NCBI GenBank assembly: GCA_002337215.1
Contig: DDFO01000026.1
Span: 124,706 to 137,407, forward strand
Origin: Phycisphaerales bacterium UBA1926
GTDB lineage: Bacteria; Planctomycetota; Phycisphaerae; Phycisphaerales; UBA1924
Direction of reading: 5' to 3'
Length of the DNA stretch: 12,702 nucleotides
Shown here piece by piece: positions 6,968 through 12,385 of the stretch (positions within the stretch are counted from its first letter, which is position 1; each line of letters begins with the position of its first letter). A program made the translations under genes and the position numbers. A model generated the notes under the pieces. It was not told the origin of the DNA, searched no databases, and saw only the letters and a list, made by a program, of their open reading frames with translations.

Positions 6968-8011
6968 TCACCGCTCCGCTTCGGGCTCTTCCTCGTCGGT
7001 TGCCGGCTCGGCAGCGGGGCGCTGCACGGGCATCGGCCCGGTGCCGGCGGGGGCGCTGTCAACGAGATAGGCGTTTTCGAGCAGCGGGGGATCGAGGGGG
7101 CGGTCGCCGCGCGGGCCGCCGACCTCGGTGTTGCCGAGCGCGATGATGGTGTCTGCACCGGCGATCGACTGTCCAAACGCGGTGTACGAGCCGTCGAGCA
7201 TCGCGGTGCGCTGGCGGGTCAGGCAGATGAAGATCTGCGAGCCTCCCGAGTCGGGGTCGCCGGTGCGCGCCATCGAGAGCACGCCGAAGTCGTGGGGCAT
7301 GTCGGATTTTTCGAGATCGATCTGGTAGCCGGGGCCGCCCGAGCCGGTGCCGGTGGGGTCGCCGACCTGGATGACGAAGTCGGGGATGATGCGGTGGAAG
7401 ATGATCTGGTTGTAGTAGCCGCCCTCGACGAGGCTGCGGAAGTTCCACGCGTGGTTGGGCGCCTTGTCGGGGCGGAGACGGACGCGGATGTCGCCCGCCG
7501 AGGTCTCGAAGACGACGTCCTTGGAGACATACGCGCGGATGCCCGAGTAGGTCACCGGTCGGGTCTGGCCGCTCATCTGCGCCCGCTCGCTGGTGAACAG
7601 CGGTCGGCCCCGCTGGCCGGGCTGCACCGGCTGCATGGTCTGCGGGTTCACCATGGTCGCCTTGTCCACCGAGACCATCGGGTCGAGCACCACGGGGGCA
7701 CCGACTGGGCTGTCGTCGACATAGAGCTGCGCGAAGAGCACGTCCTCGCGTTTGTCGGTCCAGAGACTCGGGAACAGGCCCGCGAGATCGACCCCGCCCG
7801 CGGCGGCCGGCGCGCTCGCGACCTCGACCAACTCGCCCGGCTCGAGCAGCTTGATGACGACCTCGCCGCCCTCCGCGGCGACCGTCATCGGCACCTTGCG
7901 GTCAACGCCGTAGTAGAGGCTGTTGGGCGTCAACTGAGCCGAGGCGGCATCGGTGAGCAGGCATGCGAGAAGCGAAACGATCAGAGCGATAGCACGGCTG
8001 GTATGTGTCAT
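6968..8011 (-). CDS. Exported cyclophilin-type peptidyl-prolyl cis-trans isomerase
   Basis: 347 residues. Catalyses cis-trans isomerisation of X-Pro bonds, here in the cell envelope. Signal peptide 1-25 (cleavage ASA|Q); LLAC at 14-17 is a loose lipobox, so a lipoprotein is possible. Residues 26-160 form an N-terminal region I do not recognise. The cyclophilin domain runs from about 164 to 320: FHRIIPDFVIQVGD (205-218) supplies the catalytic Arg207 with Phe212 and Gln215; SMARTGDPDSGGSQIFI (246-262) and LDGSYTAFG (272-280) complete the active site, with Tyr at the position where human CypA has His126. The C-terminus (330-347) is Pro/Glu-rich and acidic. No Shine-Dalgarno element precedes the ATG; see the candidate leaderless promoter at 8018-8023. 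The pseudopilin gene lies 90 bases upstream on the same strand. Confidence 0.93.
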   Translation of the reverse strand: MTHTSRAIALIVSLLACLLTDAASAQLTPNSLYYGVDRKVPMTVAAEGGEVVIKLLEPGELVEVASAPAAAGGVDLAGLFPSLWTDKREDVLFAQLYVDDSPVGAPVVLDPMVSVDKATMVNPQTMQPVQPGQRGRPLFTSERAQMSGQTRPVTYSGIRAYVSKDVVFETSAGDIRVRLRPDKAPNHAWNFRSLVEGGYYNQIIFHRIIPDFVIQVGDPTGTGSGGPGYQIDLEKSDMPHDFGVLSMARTGDPDSGGSQIFICLTRQRTAMLDGSYTAFGQSIAGADTIIALGNTEVGGPRGDRPLDPPLLENAYLVDSAPAGTGPMPVQRPAAEPATDEEEPEAER

Positions 8012-8017
8012 GCACGC

Positions 8018-8023
8018 ACTGTA
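8018..8023 (-). promoter_or_regulatory. Candidate -10 element for a leaderless isomerase transcript
   Basis: The minus strand reads TACAGT, then six bases, then the ATG at 8011. With usual spacing transcription would begin at or next to the start codon. This fits the absence of a ribosome site, but there is no recognisable -35 and the match is short. Confidence 0.25.
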
Positions 8024-8060
8024 CCCACGAAGTGATCGCTCCGGCGGACCGCGGCGTGCA

Positions 8061-8079
8061 GGGTGTTTCGGGGTGTTTC
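8061..8079. repeat. Short direct repeat with a 10-base period
   Basis: GGGTGTTTC occurs twice, at 8061-8069 and 8071-8079, one DNA helical turn apart, between the pseudopilin stop and the isomerase start. It could be a binding site for a regulator on one face of the helix, or chance. No function is known. Confidence 0.3.
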
Positions 8080-8101
8080 AGAGGGAGAAGCCGGCCGGCG
8101 A

Positions 8102-8845
8102 TCAGTCGAAGAAAGCCCATCCGCCCGGGCGTTGCGGCTCATCGAGCAAATCCCAGCGGTTCTGCCAGCCGTCCTCGTCGCCCGCCGAGCCGAGGATCGC
8201 GTTTGAGATCGCGGTGAGGTTCGCATCGCGGAACCAGCTCACGCCCATGCTGGCGCGGAGGACGTTCATGCCGTTGGGATGATTGATCTCATCGAGATCG
8301 CGGAACCCGTCGGAGACGAGCGCGACGGTGGAGACGAACTGGTCGAGGCGCTGCTCACCGTTCGGGCCGATCCCGCGGTACTGATAGTTGGCGATGATGT
8401 CGCCGTCTCCACCATTGAACTGGGGGAGGAAGTTCTCATAGGTGTTCTCGCCCAGGTGCGAGGGGCAGTAGAAGATCTGCCCGTCGGAGAGATAATTCTG
8501 CCCGATCAGGAAGCCGAGGCCGTCCCAGTAGTGTGAATCCAATGATTCATCGCCGCGGTTGCCGACCTCGAAACGCAACTGCAGCGGGGTGGTGTTCCAC
8601 TGCTCGCCCCCGCCCAGCGAATACGTGCTCTGCGGCAGGTAGTCGTTGTTGTCCATCGCGAACATGTGCAGGCCGAGACCCGCCTGACGGATGTTGGACG
8701 CGCAGACAACCTTCTCGGTCGACGAGCGGACCATCGCGAGCGAAGGAAGCAGGATGCCGATGAGCACCGCGATGATCGCGATCGACACGAGGATGTCGAT
8801 GAGCGTGAAGCCGCCGCGCCCGGCGGCGTGCGCCAAACGGTGCAT
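8102..8845 (-). CDS. Type II secretion-like pseudopilin (prepilin N-terminal methylation domain)
   Basis: 247 residues from the ATG at 8845. The leader MHRLAHAAGRGG is followed by FTLID and a hydrophobic helix (about 13-36), the class III signal cut and N-methylated by the prepilin peptidase between Gly12 and Phe13. Position +5 is Asp, not the usual Glu. After the helix, VVCASNIRQAGLGLHMFAMD (46-65) and DYLP match the planctomycete pseudopilin pattern. The C-terminal domain has Cys127 in FYCPSHLGENTY and ends GWAFFD. The open frame extends upstream to 9196 with further ATGs at 8962 and 8998; 8998 has AAGGG nearby, but the added residues do not look like a prepilin leader and their codon use is less GC-biased, so I chose 8845. 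It probably forms part of a pilus-like secretion apparatus or uses it for export; no other secretion gene is in the window. Confidence 0.85.
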   Translation of the reverse strand: MHRLAHAAGRGGFTLIDILVSIAIIAVLIGILLPSLAMVRSSTEKVVCASNIRQAGLGLHMFAMDNNDYLPQSTYSLGGGEQWNTTPLQLRFEVGNRGDESLDSHYWDGLGFLIGQNYLSDGQIFYCPSHLGENTYENFLPQFNGGDGDIIANYQYRGIGPNGEQRLDQFVSTVALVSDGFRDLDEINHPNGMNVLRASMGVSWFRDANLTAISNAILGSAGDEDGWQNRWDLLDEPQRPGGWAFFD

Positions 8846-9015
8846 ACTCAAGCGGGTTGTGCCAGTTCGAGGGCCCACCGCGAGACTCCGTTCATCAGAC
8901 GAATCGACCCAGCGTCCCGCGAAGACTTCGTCGCGGTGCGGTGGGTAGAGACCGTTCGTCATCACACATCGGGCCTGCGGCGCAGCACCCAGATGCATGA
9001 AACCCTTGCAATCCC

Positions 9016-9050
9016 GGTGGGTCGTCGCCGATCGCGACGAGTTCACCACC
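9016..9050. repeat. Two-tier inverted repeat upstream of the pseudopilin
   Basis: GGTGG (9016-9020) pairs with CCACC (9046-9050), and inside CGTCGC (9023-9028) pairs with GCGACG (9034-9039) around a 5-base loop. It lies just 3' of the possible promoter at 9065-9093 in the pseudopilin direction, so it could be a leader stem-loop or an operator. Confidence 0.35.
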
Positions 9051-9064
9051 GATCCCAGGGATTC

Positions 9065-9093
9065 AGGATACCGGATCGGAGCGGATACAGCAA
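9065..9093 (-). promoter_or_regulatory. Candidate sigma70-type promoter for the pseudopilin
   Basis: The minus strand reads TTGCTG (9093-9088), a 17-base spacer, then TATCCT (9070-9065). The -10 matches four of six consensus bases and the -35 three of six. The start would be near 9058, about 210 bases before the ATG at 8845, a long leader. That distance leaves open the upstream start at 8998. Confidence 0.3.
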
Positions 9094-9262
9094 GATCTGT
9101 TCCAGCGATATCACGTGGAGGTTGACCGACAGGATCGGCCCAGCGTCCGGACCAGAAGCCGGTCGGAAGATCGAGATTTCTCGGAGCACCACCCACGAAA
9201 CCGCACGCTCCCTTCCAAATGCCGATCGCGATTCACTCAGGAATCGCTCTCTTCTATTTAGA

Positions 9263-9281
9263 GCGGGCCGCAGGAGCCCGC
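9263..9281. repeat. Inverted repeat GCGGGC/GCCCGC
   Basis: GCGGGC (9263-9268) and GCCCGC (9276-9281) with a 7-base loop. Neither strand has a T tract after it, so I do not call it a terminator. It could be an operator or a chance GC-rich palindrome. Confidence 0.25.
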
Positions 9282-9422
9282 GTCACGCCTTTGCGTCGGA
9301 TCGTGTTTTCATCCAACCGCCTCAGGGCCGACGAACAACGCGTCGAACAGGTCAATCGCCGTTTCACGGCCGATATTCGGATGGGTTCGCAGGATTTTTC
9401 CACAGGATTCGTGTCGCTCCGG

Positions 9423-9428
9423 TATGCT
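9423..9428 (+). promoter_or_regulatory. Candidate -10 element of the sigma-factor operon
   Basis: TATGCT preceded by CCGG lies 77 bases before the ATG at 9506. TTTTCCACA (9396-9404) is upstream but not at standard -35 spacing. The octamer GGTATGCT resembles GGTACGCT before the genes at 5902 and 11329. Confidence 0.25.
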
Positions 9429-9465
9429 CACCGGCGATCCGGATGGGTCAGAAGCCGTGTTTCCG

Positions 9466-9481
9466 AGGCTCATGGGAGCCT
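9466..9481 (+). other. Hairpin just upstream of the sigma-factor start
   Basis: AGGCTC (9466-9471) pairs perfectly with GAGCCT (9476-9481) around the loop ATGG. It ends 24 bases before the ATG at 9506, inside the likely leader. It could affect translation of the sigma factor or be an operator. There is no T tract, so it is not a terminator. Confidence 0.4.
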
Positions 9482-9505
9482 GATTGATGCCTCGAATCTC
9501 GTGGA

Positions 9506-10114
9506 ATGCCCGATAAAAACCCAAAAAAATCCTCGTCTGACACCGATCGCCAGACCTCGGCCCAAACCCGTGCCGAAGACGCCGATCTGATGGCTCGCGT
9601 TGCGTCCGATGACCAGGACGCGATCGCCGAGCTCTACGACCGTTTTGTGTCGCTCGTGTTCCGCATGGCGTATCAGGCCCTTCCGACGCGTCCAGAGGCC
9701 GAGGATGCCGTTCAGGAGGTGTTTTTACGCCTGTGGCGCACAGCGGATCGGTTTGACTCCGAGCGGGCGGCCCTGGTGACCTGGGTGATGCTGATCACAA
9801 GAAGGCACATTGTTGACCGACTTCGGCGGACCCGCTCACGGATTTCCACCGTATCGGTTGGCGAGGGGCCGGGCTCATCGGCCCCCGACGAGGCTTCGTC
9901 GCTTGAACAATCTGAACGTTTCGGTGCTCTGTTAAAGCGGGTGGACGCATTACCGGAGCTGCAGCGGACCGTTGTGATGCGGTCCTACCTCGGGGGGCAG
10001 ACGCTGCGGCAGATCAGCGAAGAGCTGGATACGCCGCTGGGAACCGTGAAGTCGGCACTGAGCCGAGCGCTCGTCCGCCTTCGTGAGCGGGTCGGAGAGG
10101 AAGTAGTCGAATGA
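9506..10114 (+). CDS. ECF-family RNA polymerase sigma factor
   Basis: 202 residues. Directs RNA polymerase to a small set of promoters, normally held inactive by an anti-sigma factor. After a charged N-terminal tail (1-25), sigma region 2 spans about 26-106, with AEDAVQEVFLRLWR (65-78) as the core-binding helix and TWVMLITRRHIVDRLRR (92-108) for the -10 contact. A linker follows (110-137). Region 4 spans about 138-195: ALPELQRTVVMRSYLGGQTLRQISEEL begins the helix-turn-helix and TPLGTVKSALSRALVRLRE (177-195) is the recognition helix. Size and layout are normal for the family. An in-frame stop at 9485 and no other start codon make 9506 the first usable start; its ribosome site is weak (GTGGA). 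The anti-sigma gene overlaps its stop by four bases. The closest functional analogue is the SigK/RskA type, by context only. Confidence 0.93.
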   Translation: MPDKNPKKSSSDTDRQTSAQTRAEDADLMARVASDDQDAIAELYDRFVSLVFRMAYQALPTRPEAEDAVQEVFLRLWRTADRFDSERAALVTWVMLITRRHIVDRLRRTRSRISTVSVGEGPGSSAPDEASSLEQSERFGALLKRVDALPELQRTVVMRSYLGGQTLRQISEELDTPLGTVKSALSRALVRLRERVGEEVVE

Positions 10115-11031
10115 CCGATGGCACCCCTGATATGAACAATGCTGACACAACCGATGGTCTGCGCTCCGGGGCTGGTGATGCAACCGCTGAACGCCTGACG
10201 ACGGCGCAGATGCTGGAACTCGTCGCGGCCGACGCGCTCGGCCTGCTTGACGACGCGGATCGCGCCGCCTTCGACCACGCCTTTGCCTCGGCACCCGGCG
10301 CGGTGCGCGAGCTCATCTGGGCCGAGCAGGCCCGGATCGCCGAGGCGGGTCTCGAACTCCCCGACGCAACGATCGATCCCGCGGCCCGCGAGAGGTTCCT
10401 CGCGAAGGTCCGCGCCGAGATCGAGAAATCGCAACTGGCCGAGGCGTCCAAGCCCTCCCGGGCCGTGTCGCACACATCGTCTGAACGCCGCCCCGCCTCG
10501 CCGCCCAAGCCGCGGAGCGTTGGGCTCCGTCGTGCCCGCCGCGTGAGTTCGATCTGGCGCGTCGCGACGGTCGGCGCTTCGGTCGCCGCAGTCGTGCTCG
10601 CGGTGCTTCAGGTGCAATTGCGACAGGACTTCGACGATCTCCAGCAGCGGAGCGAGATCGCCGCCTTGCTCGACGCGATCGGCATCGAGCACGTCGATGA
10701 CGCGCTCTTCGGCGACGCGGTCGTCCAGCGTGTGCAGTTCACGCCCGTCGGCACGACGGGACGTGCCCAGGCGATGCTGCTCCGCAACCCCGATCGCGAC
10801 TCGAGCCGCCTGTATGTCATGAACCTGCAGAGCCGGACCGAATACACGCTCGTCGCGGTCGACGCGGACAACAACCCGATCGATACGGCCCTTTCGTTCG
10901 AGACCGATGACCTGCTGACGGGTGTCGATGTCGATATCTCGGGCACGCCGGGCGAGACGGTCCGTCTCGCGATCATGTCCACCGACGCCAATCCCGCGGT
11001 GCTGTTCGTCGCCGAGTTCCGCCTCGCCTGA
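10111..11031 (+). CDS. Probable membrane-bound anti-sigma factor (RskA-like layout)
   Basis: 306 residues. Expected to bind the sigma factor in the cytoplasm and release it on an envelope signal. Residues 28-110 form an Ala/Glu/Leu-rich helical domain (MLELVAADALGLLDDADRAAF) resembling the N-terminal domain of RskA-type anti-sigma factors. The HxxxCxxC zinc motif is absent, and the protein contains no Cys at all. A basic Pro/Ser/Arg linker (112-147) leads to one transmembrane helix (149-170, WRVATVGASVAAVVLAVLQ). The rest (171-306) would be outside the cytoplasm: a coiled region (171-187), then a beta-rich domain with RLYVMNLQSRTEYTLVAVD and TVRLAIMS, like the RskA C-terminal domain. The start overlaps the sigma stop as ATGA, with GGAGAGGAAG (10094-10103) seven bases upstream, so the two are one translationally coupled operon. 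Confidence 0.85.
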   Translation: MTDGTPDMNNADTTDGLRSGAGDATAERLTTAQMLELVAADALGLLDDADRAAFDHAFASAPGAVRELIWAEQARIAEAGLELPDATIDPAARERFLAKVRAEIEKSQLAEASKPSRAVSHTSSERRPASPPKPRSVGLRRARRVSSIWRVATVGASVAAVVLAVLQVQLRQDFDDLQQRSEIAALLDAIGIEHVDDALFGDAVVQRVQFTPVGTTGRAQAMLLRNPDRDSSRLYVMNLQSRTEYTLVAVDADNNPIDTALSFETDDLLTGVDVDISGTPGETVRLAIMSTDANPAVLFVAEFRLA

Positions 11032-11328
11032 GCGCCCGCGCTGCCCATCTGAATCATCGCCCGGGGTTTCTTCAGGCTCTTTCGACGCCCGTTGGAATAC
11101 CGCGCCCAGATTGCACGGTTGAGTCCGCAGCGGTGGATCCATCGCCGCAGGCCGTTATCGGTCGTCGGGTCTGTTCTTTTTGGTCGATTCAGAGACCACG
11201 AGCGGGTACGCTTTCTGGAAGATTGCAACGTCCCGCGCGGCCGGGCCGATCGAATGACAGATTCAAGAGACAACTGAACAGCAGACCGGGCCCAGGGCGG
11301 CTCGCACAGACTTGAGAGGAAGCACACC
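11032..11328. other. Intergenic region before the cysteine-rich gene
   Basis: 297 bases without a credible gene. No clear terminator follows the anti-sigma gene: CTGAA and TTCAG flank a GC-rich stretch near 11049-11075 but the stem is short. An imperfect 14-base palindrome centred on GGATCC lies at 11131-11144. A candidate -10 element is at 11207-11212. Confidence 0.5.
11207..11212 (+). promoter_or_regulatory. Candidate -10 element of the cysteine-rich gene
   Basis: TACGCT within GGTACGCT, about 117 bases before the ATG at 11329. It resembles the octamers before 5902 and 9506. No clear -35 at the expected distance. Confidence 0.25.
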
Positions 11329-11838
11329 ATGAGTTTCGGCAAAGCCATCGCCATCATCGGGGGCGTCGCGGTCGGCGCGGTCGGCGCGTACAACTACTCG
11401 ACCACCGGCTGCCCGCTCGGCACCGGCTCGTGCGACTCGGGCGAGTCCGCCGTGGTTGCGACGGTCGCGGACGAAGGCGACGCCTGCCCGCTCGGCTGCT
11501 CGATGGAGTCCGACGCCGCGATGCTCGCCGTCTCGGCGACCGCGGCATCGACCGATTCCTGCTGCTCGGCCGAGGCCGAGGCGTGCGCGGAAACCGTCGC
11601 CGCGGATGCCGAGGGCATGTCGTGTTGCTCGATGGACAAGGCCGCCGCCGTGATGGCGGTCGCCGCCGAATCGTCCGAGGCATCGTGCTGCAGCGCCGAG
11701 GCGGCCCAGGCGACCGAGGTCGCCGAGAAGGCCGAGGGGTGCTGCGGCCAGTGCGGCGACGATAACGCCGAGTGCGATCCCGACGATTGCACCGCGGGCG
11801 AGGCCTGCTGCAAGGCGCTCGCGACCATCGACGACTGA
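11329..11838 (+). CDS. Membrane-anchored cysteine-repeat protein, function unknown
   Basis: 169 residues. Residues 5-22 (KAIAIIGGVAVGAVGAYN) form one hydrophobic Gly/Ala-rich helix; Lys5 before it suggests the rest faces outside the cytoplasm. The remainder has 18 Cys at 28, 35, 53, 57, 78, 79, 86, 99, 100, 120, 121, 138, 139, 142, 149, 154, 160 and 161, no His, and very few aromatic residues. Four CS units (57, 79, 100, 121) recur every 21-22 residues, three of them as SCCS(A/M)(E/D), each followed by an acidic Ala-rich stretch. The end changes to CCGQCGDDNAEC, DPDDC and ACC. This suggests metal-thiolate binding or a disulfide-rich surface protein; it is not a recognised metallothionein. The N-terminal part, a Gly-rich helix then GC..C, is loosely like DUF6132-type small membrane proteins. 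GAGAGGA (11314-11320) is eight bases before the ATG. It is monocistronic and ends at a strong terminator. Confidence 0.8.
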   Translation: MSFGKAIAIIGGVAVGAVGAYNYSTTGCPLGTGSCDSGESAVVATVADEGDACPLGCSMESDAAMLAVSATAASTDSCCSAEAEACAETVAADAEGMSCCSMDKAAAVMAVAAESSEASCCSAEAAQATEVAEKAEGCCGQCGDDNAECDPDDCTAGEACCKALATIDD

Positions 11839-11864
11839 TCATCGCGGACAATTCACACGAACCA

Positions 11865-11890
11865 ACGCCGGGCGTCGTCCCGGCGTTTTT
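11865..11890 (+). terminator. Strong rho-independent terminator of the cysteine-rich gene
   Basis: ACGCCGGG (11865-11872) pairs perfectly with CCCGGCGT (11879-11886) around a 6-base loop, followed directly by a run of five T. It starts 27 bases after the stop codon at 11838. Confidence 0.93.
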
Positions 11891-11910
11891 CATGCGCGGG
11901 CGCCGATTCG

Positions 11911-11916
11911 TAGACT
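11911..11916 (+). promoter_or_regulatory. Candidate -10 element for the EVE-domain gene
   Basis: TAGACT fits the TAnnnT form and lies 43 bases before the ATG at 11960, between the terminator and the gene. TTTCAT (11888-11893) is 17 bases upstream but matches the -35 consensus poorly. A promoter is expected here because the preceding terminator is strong. Confidence 0.3.
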
Positions 11917-11959
11917 CTGTTGCGATGCACGAGACCGTGCGCACGAACGGAGATGATTC

Positions 11960-12385
11960 ATGGCGGTGTTCCTGCTCAAGACCGAGCCCGATGTCTATTC
12001 CTACGACGACCTCGTGCGCGACAAGCGCACCCACTGGGACGGCGTCGCCAACCCGGCCGCCCAGATGGCGATGCGGACCATCAAGAAGGGCGACGAGGTC
12101 TTCTTCTATCACACCGGCAAGGAGCGGCGCGTGGCGGGCCTCGCGAAGGTCGTCAAAGGCGCGTACCCGGACCCCGAGCACCCCGGCCTGACCGCGAAGG
12201 GCGATCTCAAGCGGGTGCTCGTGGACATCGCGCCGGTGAAGGCCGCCAACGGGGATGCGACGCTTTCGGCGATCAAGGCGGACGCTCGGTTCGGCGAGTT
12301 CGCGCTCGTGAAGCAGAGCCGATTGAGCGCGATGGAGGTCCCGCCGAAGCTCGCGTCGGCGATCAAGAAGATGGCGGCGTTGTGA
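11960..12385 (+). CDS. EVE-domain protein (PUA-like, modified-base binding family)
   Basis: 141 residues, nearly all one EVE domain. The family (homologues of thymocyte nuclear protein 1) has a PUA-like fold related to YTH and ASCH domains and is thought to bind modified bases in nucleic acids; the bacterial cellular role is unsettled. Diagnostic stretches are FLLKTEPDVYSYDDL (4-18), HWDGVANPAAQMAMR (25-39), GDEVFFYHTGKERRVAGLAKV (44-64), AYPDP (68-72) and LVKQSRLSAMEV (116-127), in the usual order. Length is normal for a single-domain member. GGAG (11949-11952) is seven bases before the ATG. The stop codon overlaps the GTG start of the ion-channel gene. No restriction or methylase gene is adjacent, so a defence role cannot be inferred from this window. 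Confidence 0.93.
   Translation: MAVFLLKTEPDVYSYDDLVRDKRTHWDGVANPAAQMAMRTIKKGDEVFFYHTGKERRVAGLAKVVKGAYPDPEHPGLTAKGDLKRVLVDIAPVKAANGDATLSAIKADARFGEFALVKQSRLSAMEVPPKLASAIKKMAAL

Larger units (their letters stand above)
8846..9505. other. 660-base divergent intergenic region
   Basis: No convincing gene. Overlapping open frames on both strands (for example 8666-9487 and 9219-9590 on the plus strand) have no domain, no ribosome site and are mutually incompatible. The region holds inverted repeats at 9016-9050, 9263-9281 and 9466-9481, a possible minus-strand promoter at 9065-9093 and a possible plus-strand -10 at 9423-9428. Part of 8846-8998 would be coding if the pseudopilin starts upstream. Confidence 0.6.

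Noticed and set aside
9396..9404. TTTTCCACA, one base from a DnaA box (TTATCCACA)
   Set aside because: A single imperfect copy with no cluster, no AT-rich unwinding region and no dnaA or dnaN nearby, so an origin is not supported.
9219..9590. Plus-strand open frame of 123 codons before the sigma factor
   Set aside because: It overlaps the sigma start in another frame, crosses the leader hairpin and has no ribosome site or motif.
11131..11144. Palindrome around GGATCC in the gap before the cysteine-rich gene
   Set aside because: Imperfect, short and single; no reason to call it an operator or attachment site.
9985..11393. Minus-strand open frames of 385 and 261 codons opposite the anti-sigma gene
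   Set aside because: They overlap each other and the sigma/anti-sigma operon and show only composition-driven sequence.
11354..12181. Minus-strand open frame of 275 codons
   Set aside because: It spans the cysteine-rich gene, a strong plus-strand terminator and the EVE gene; the translation is Arg/Pro/Ser low-complexity.
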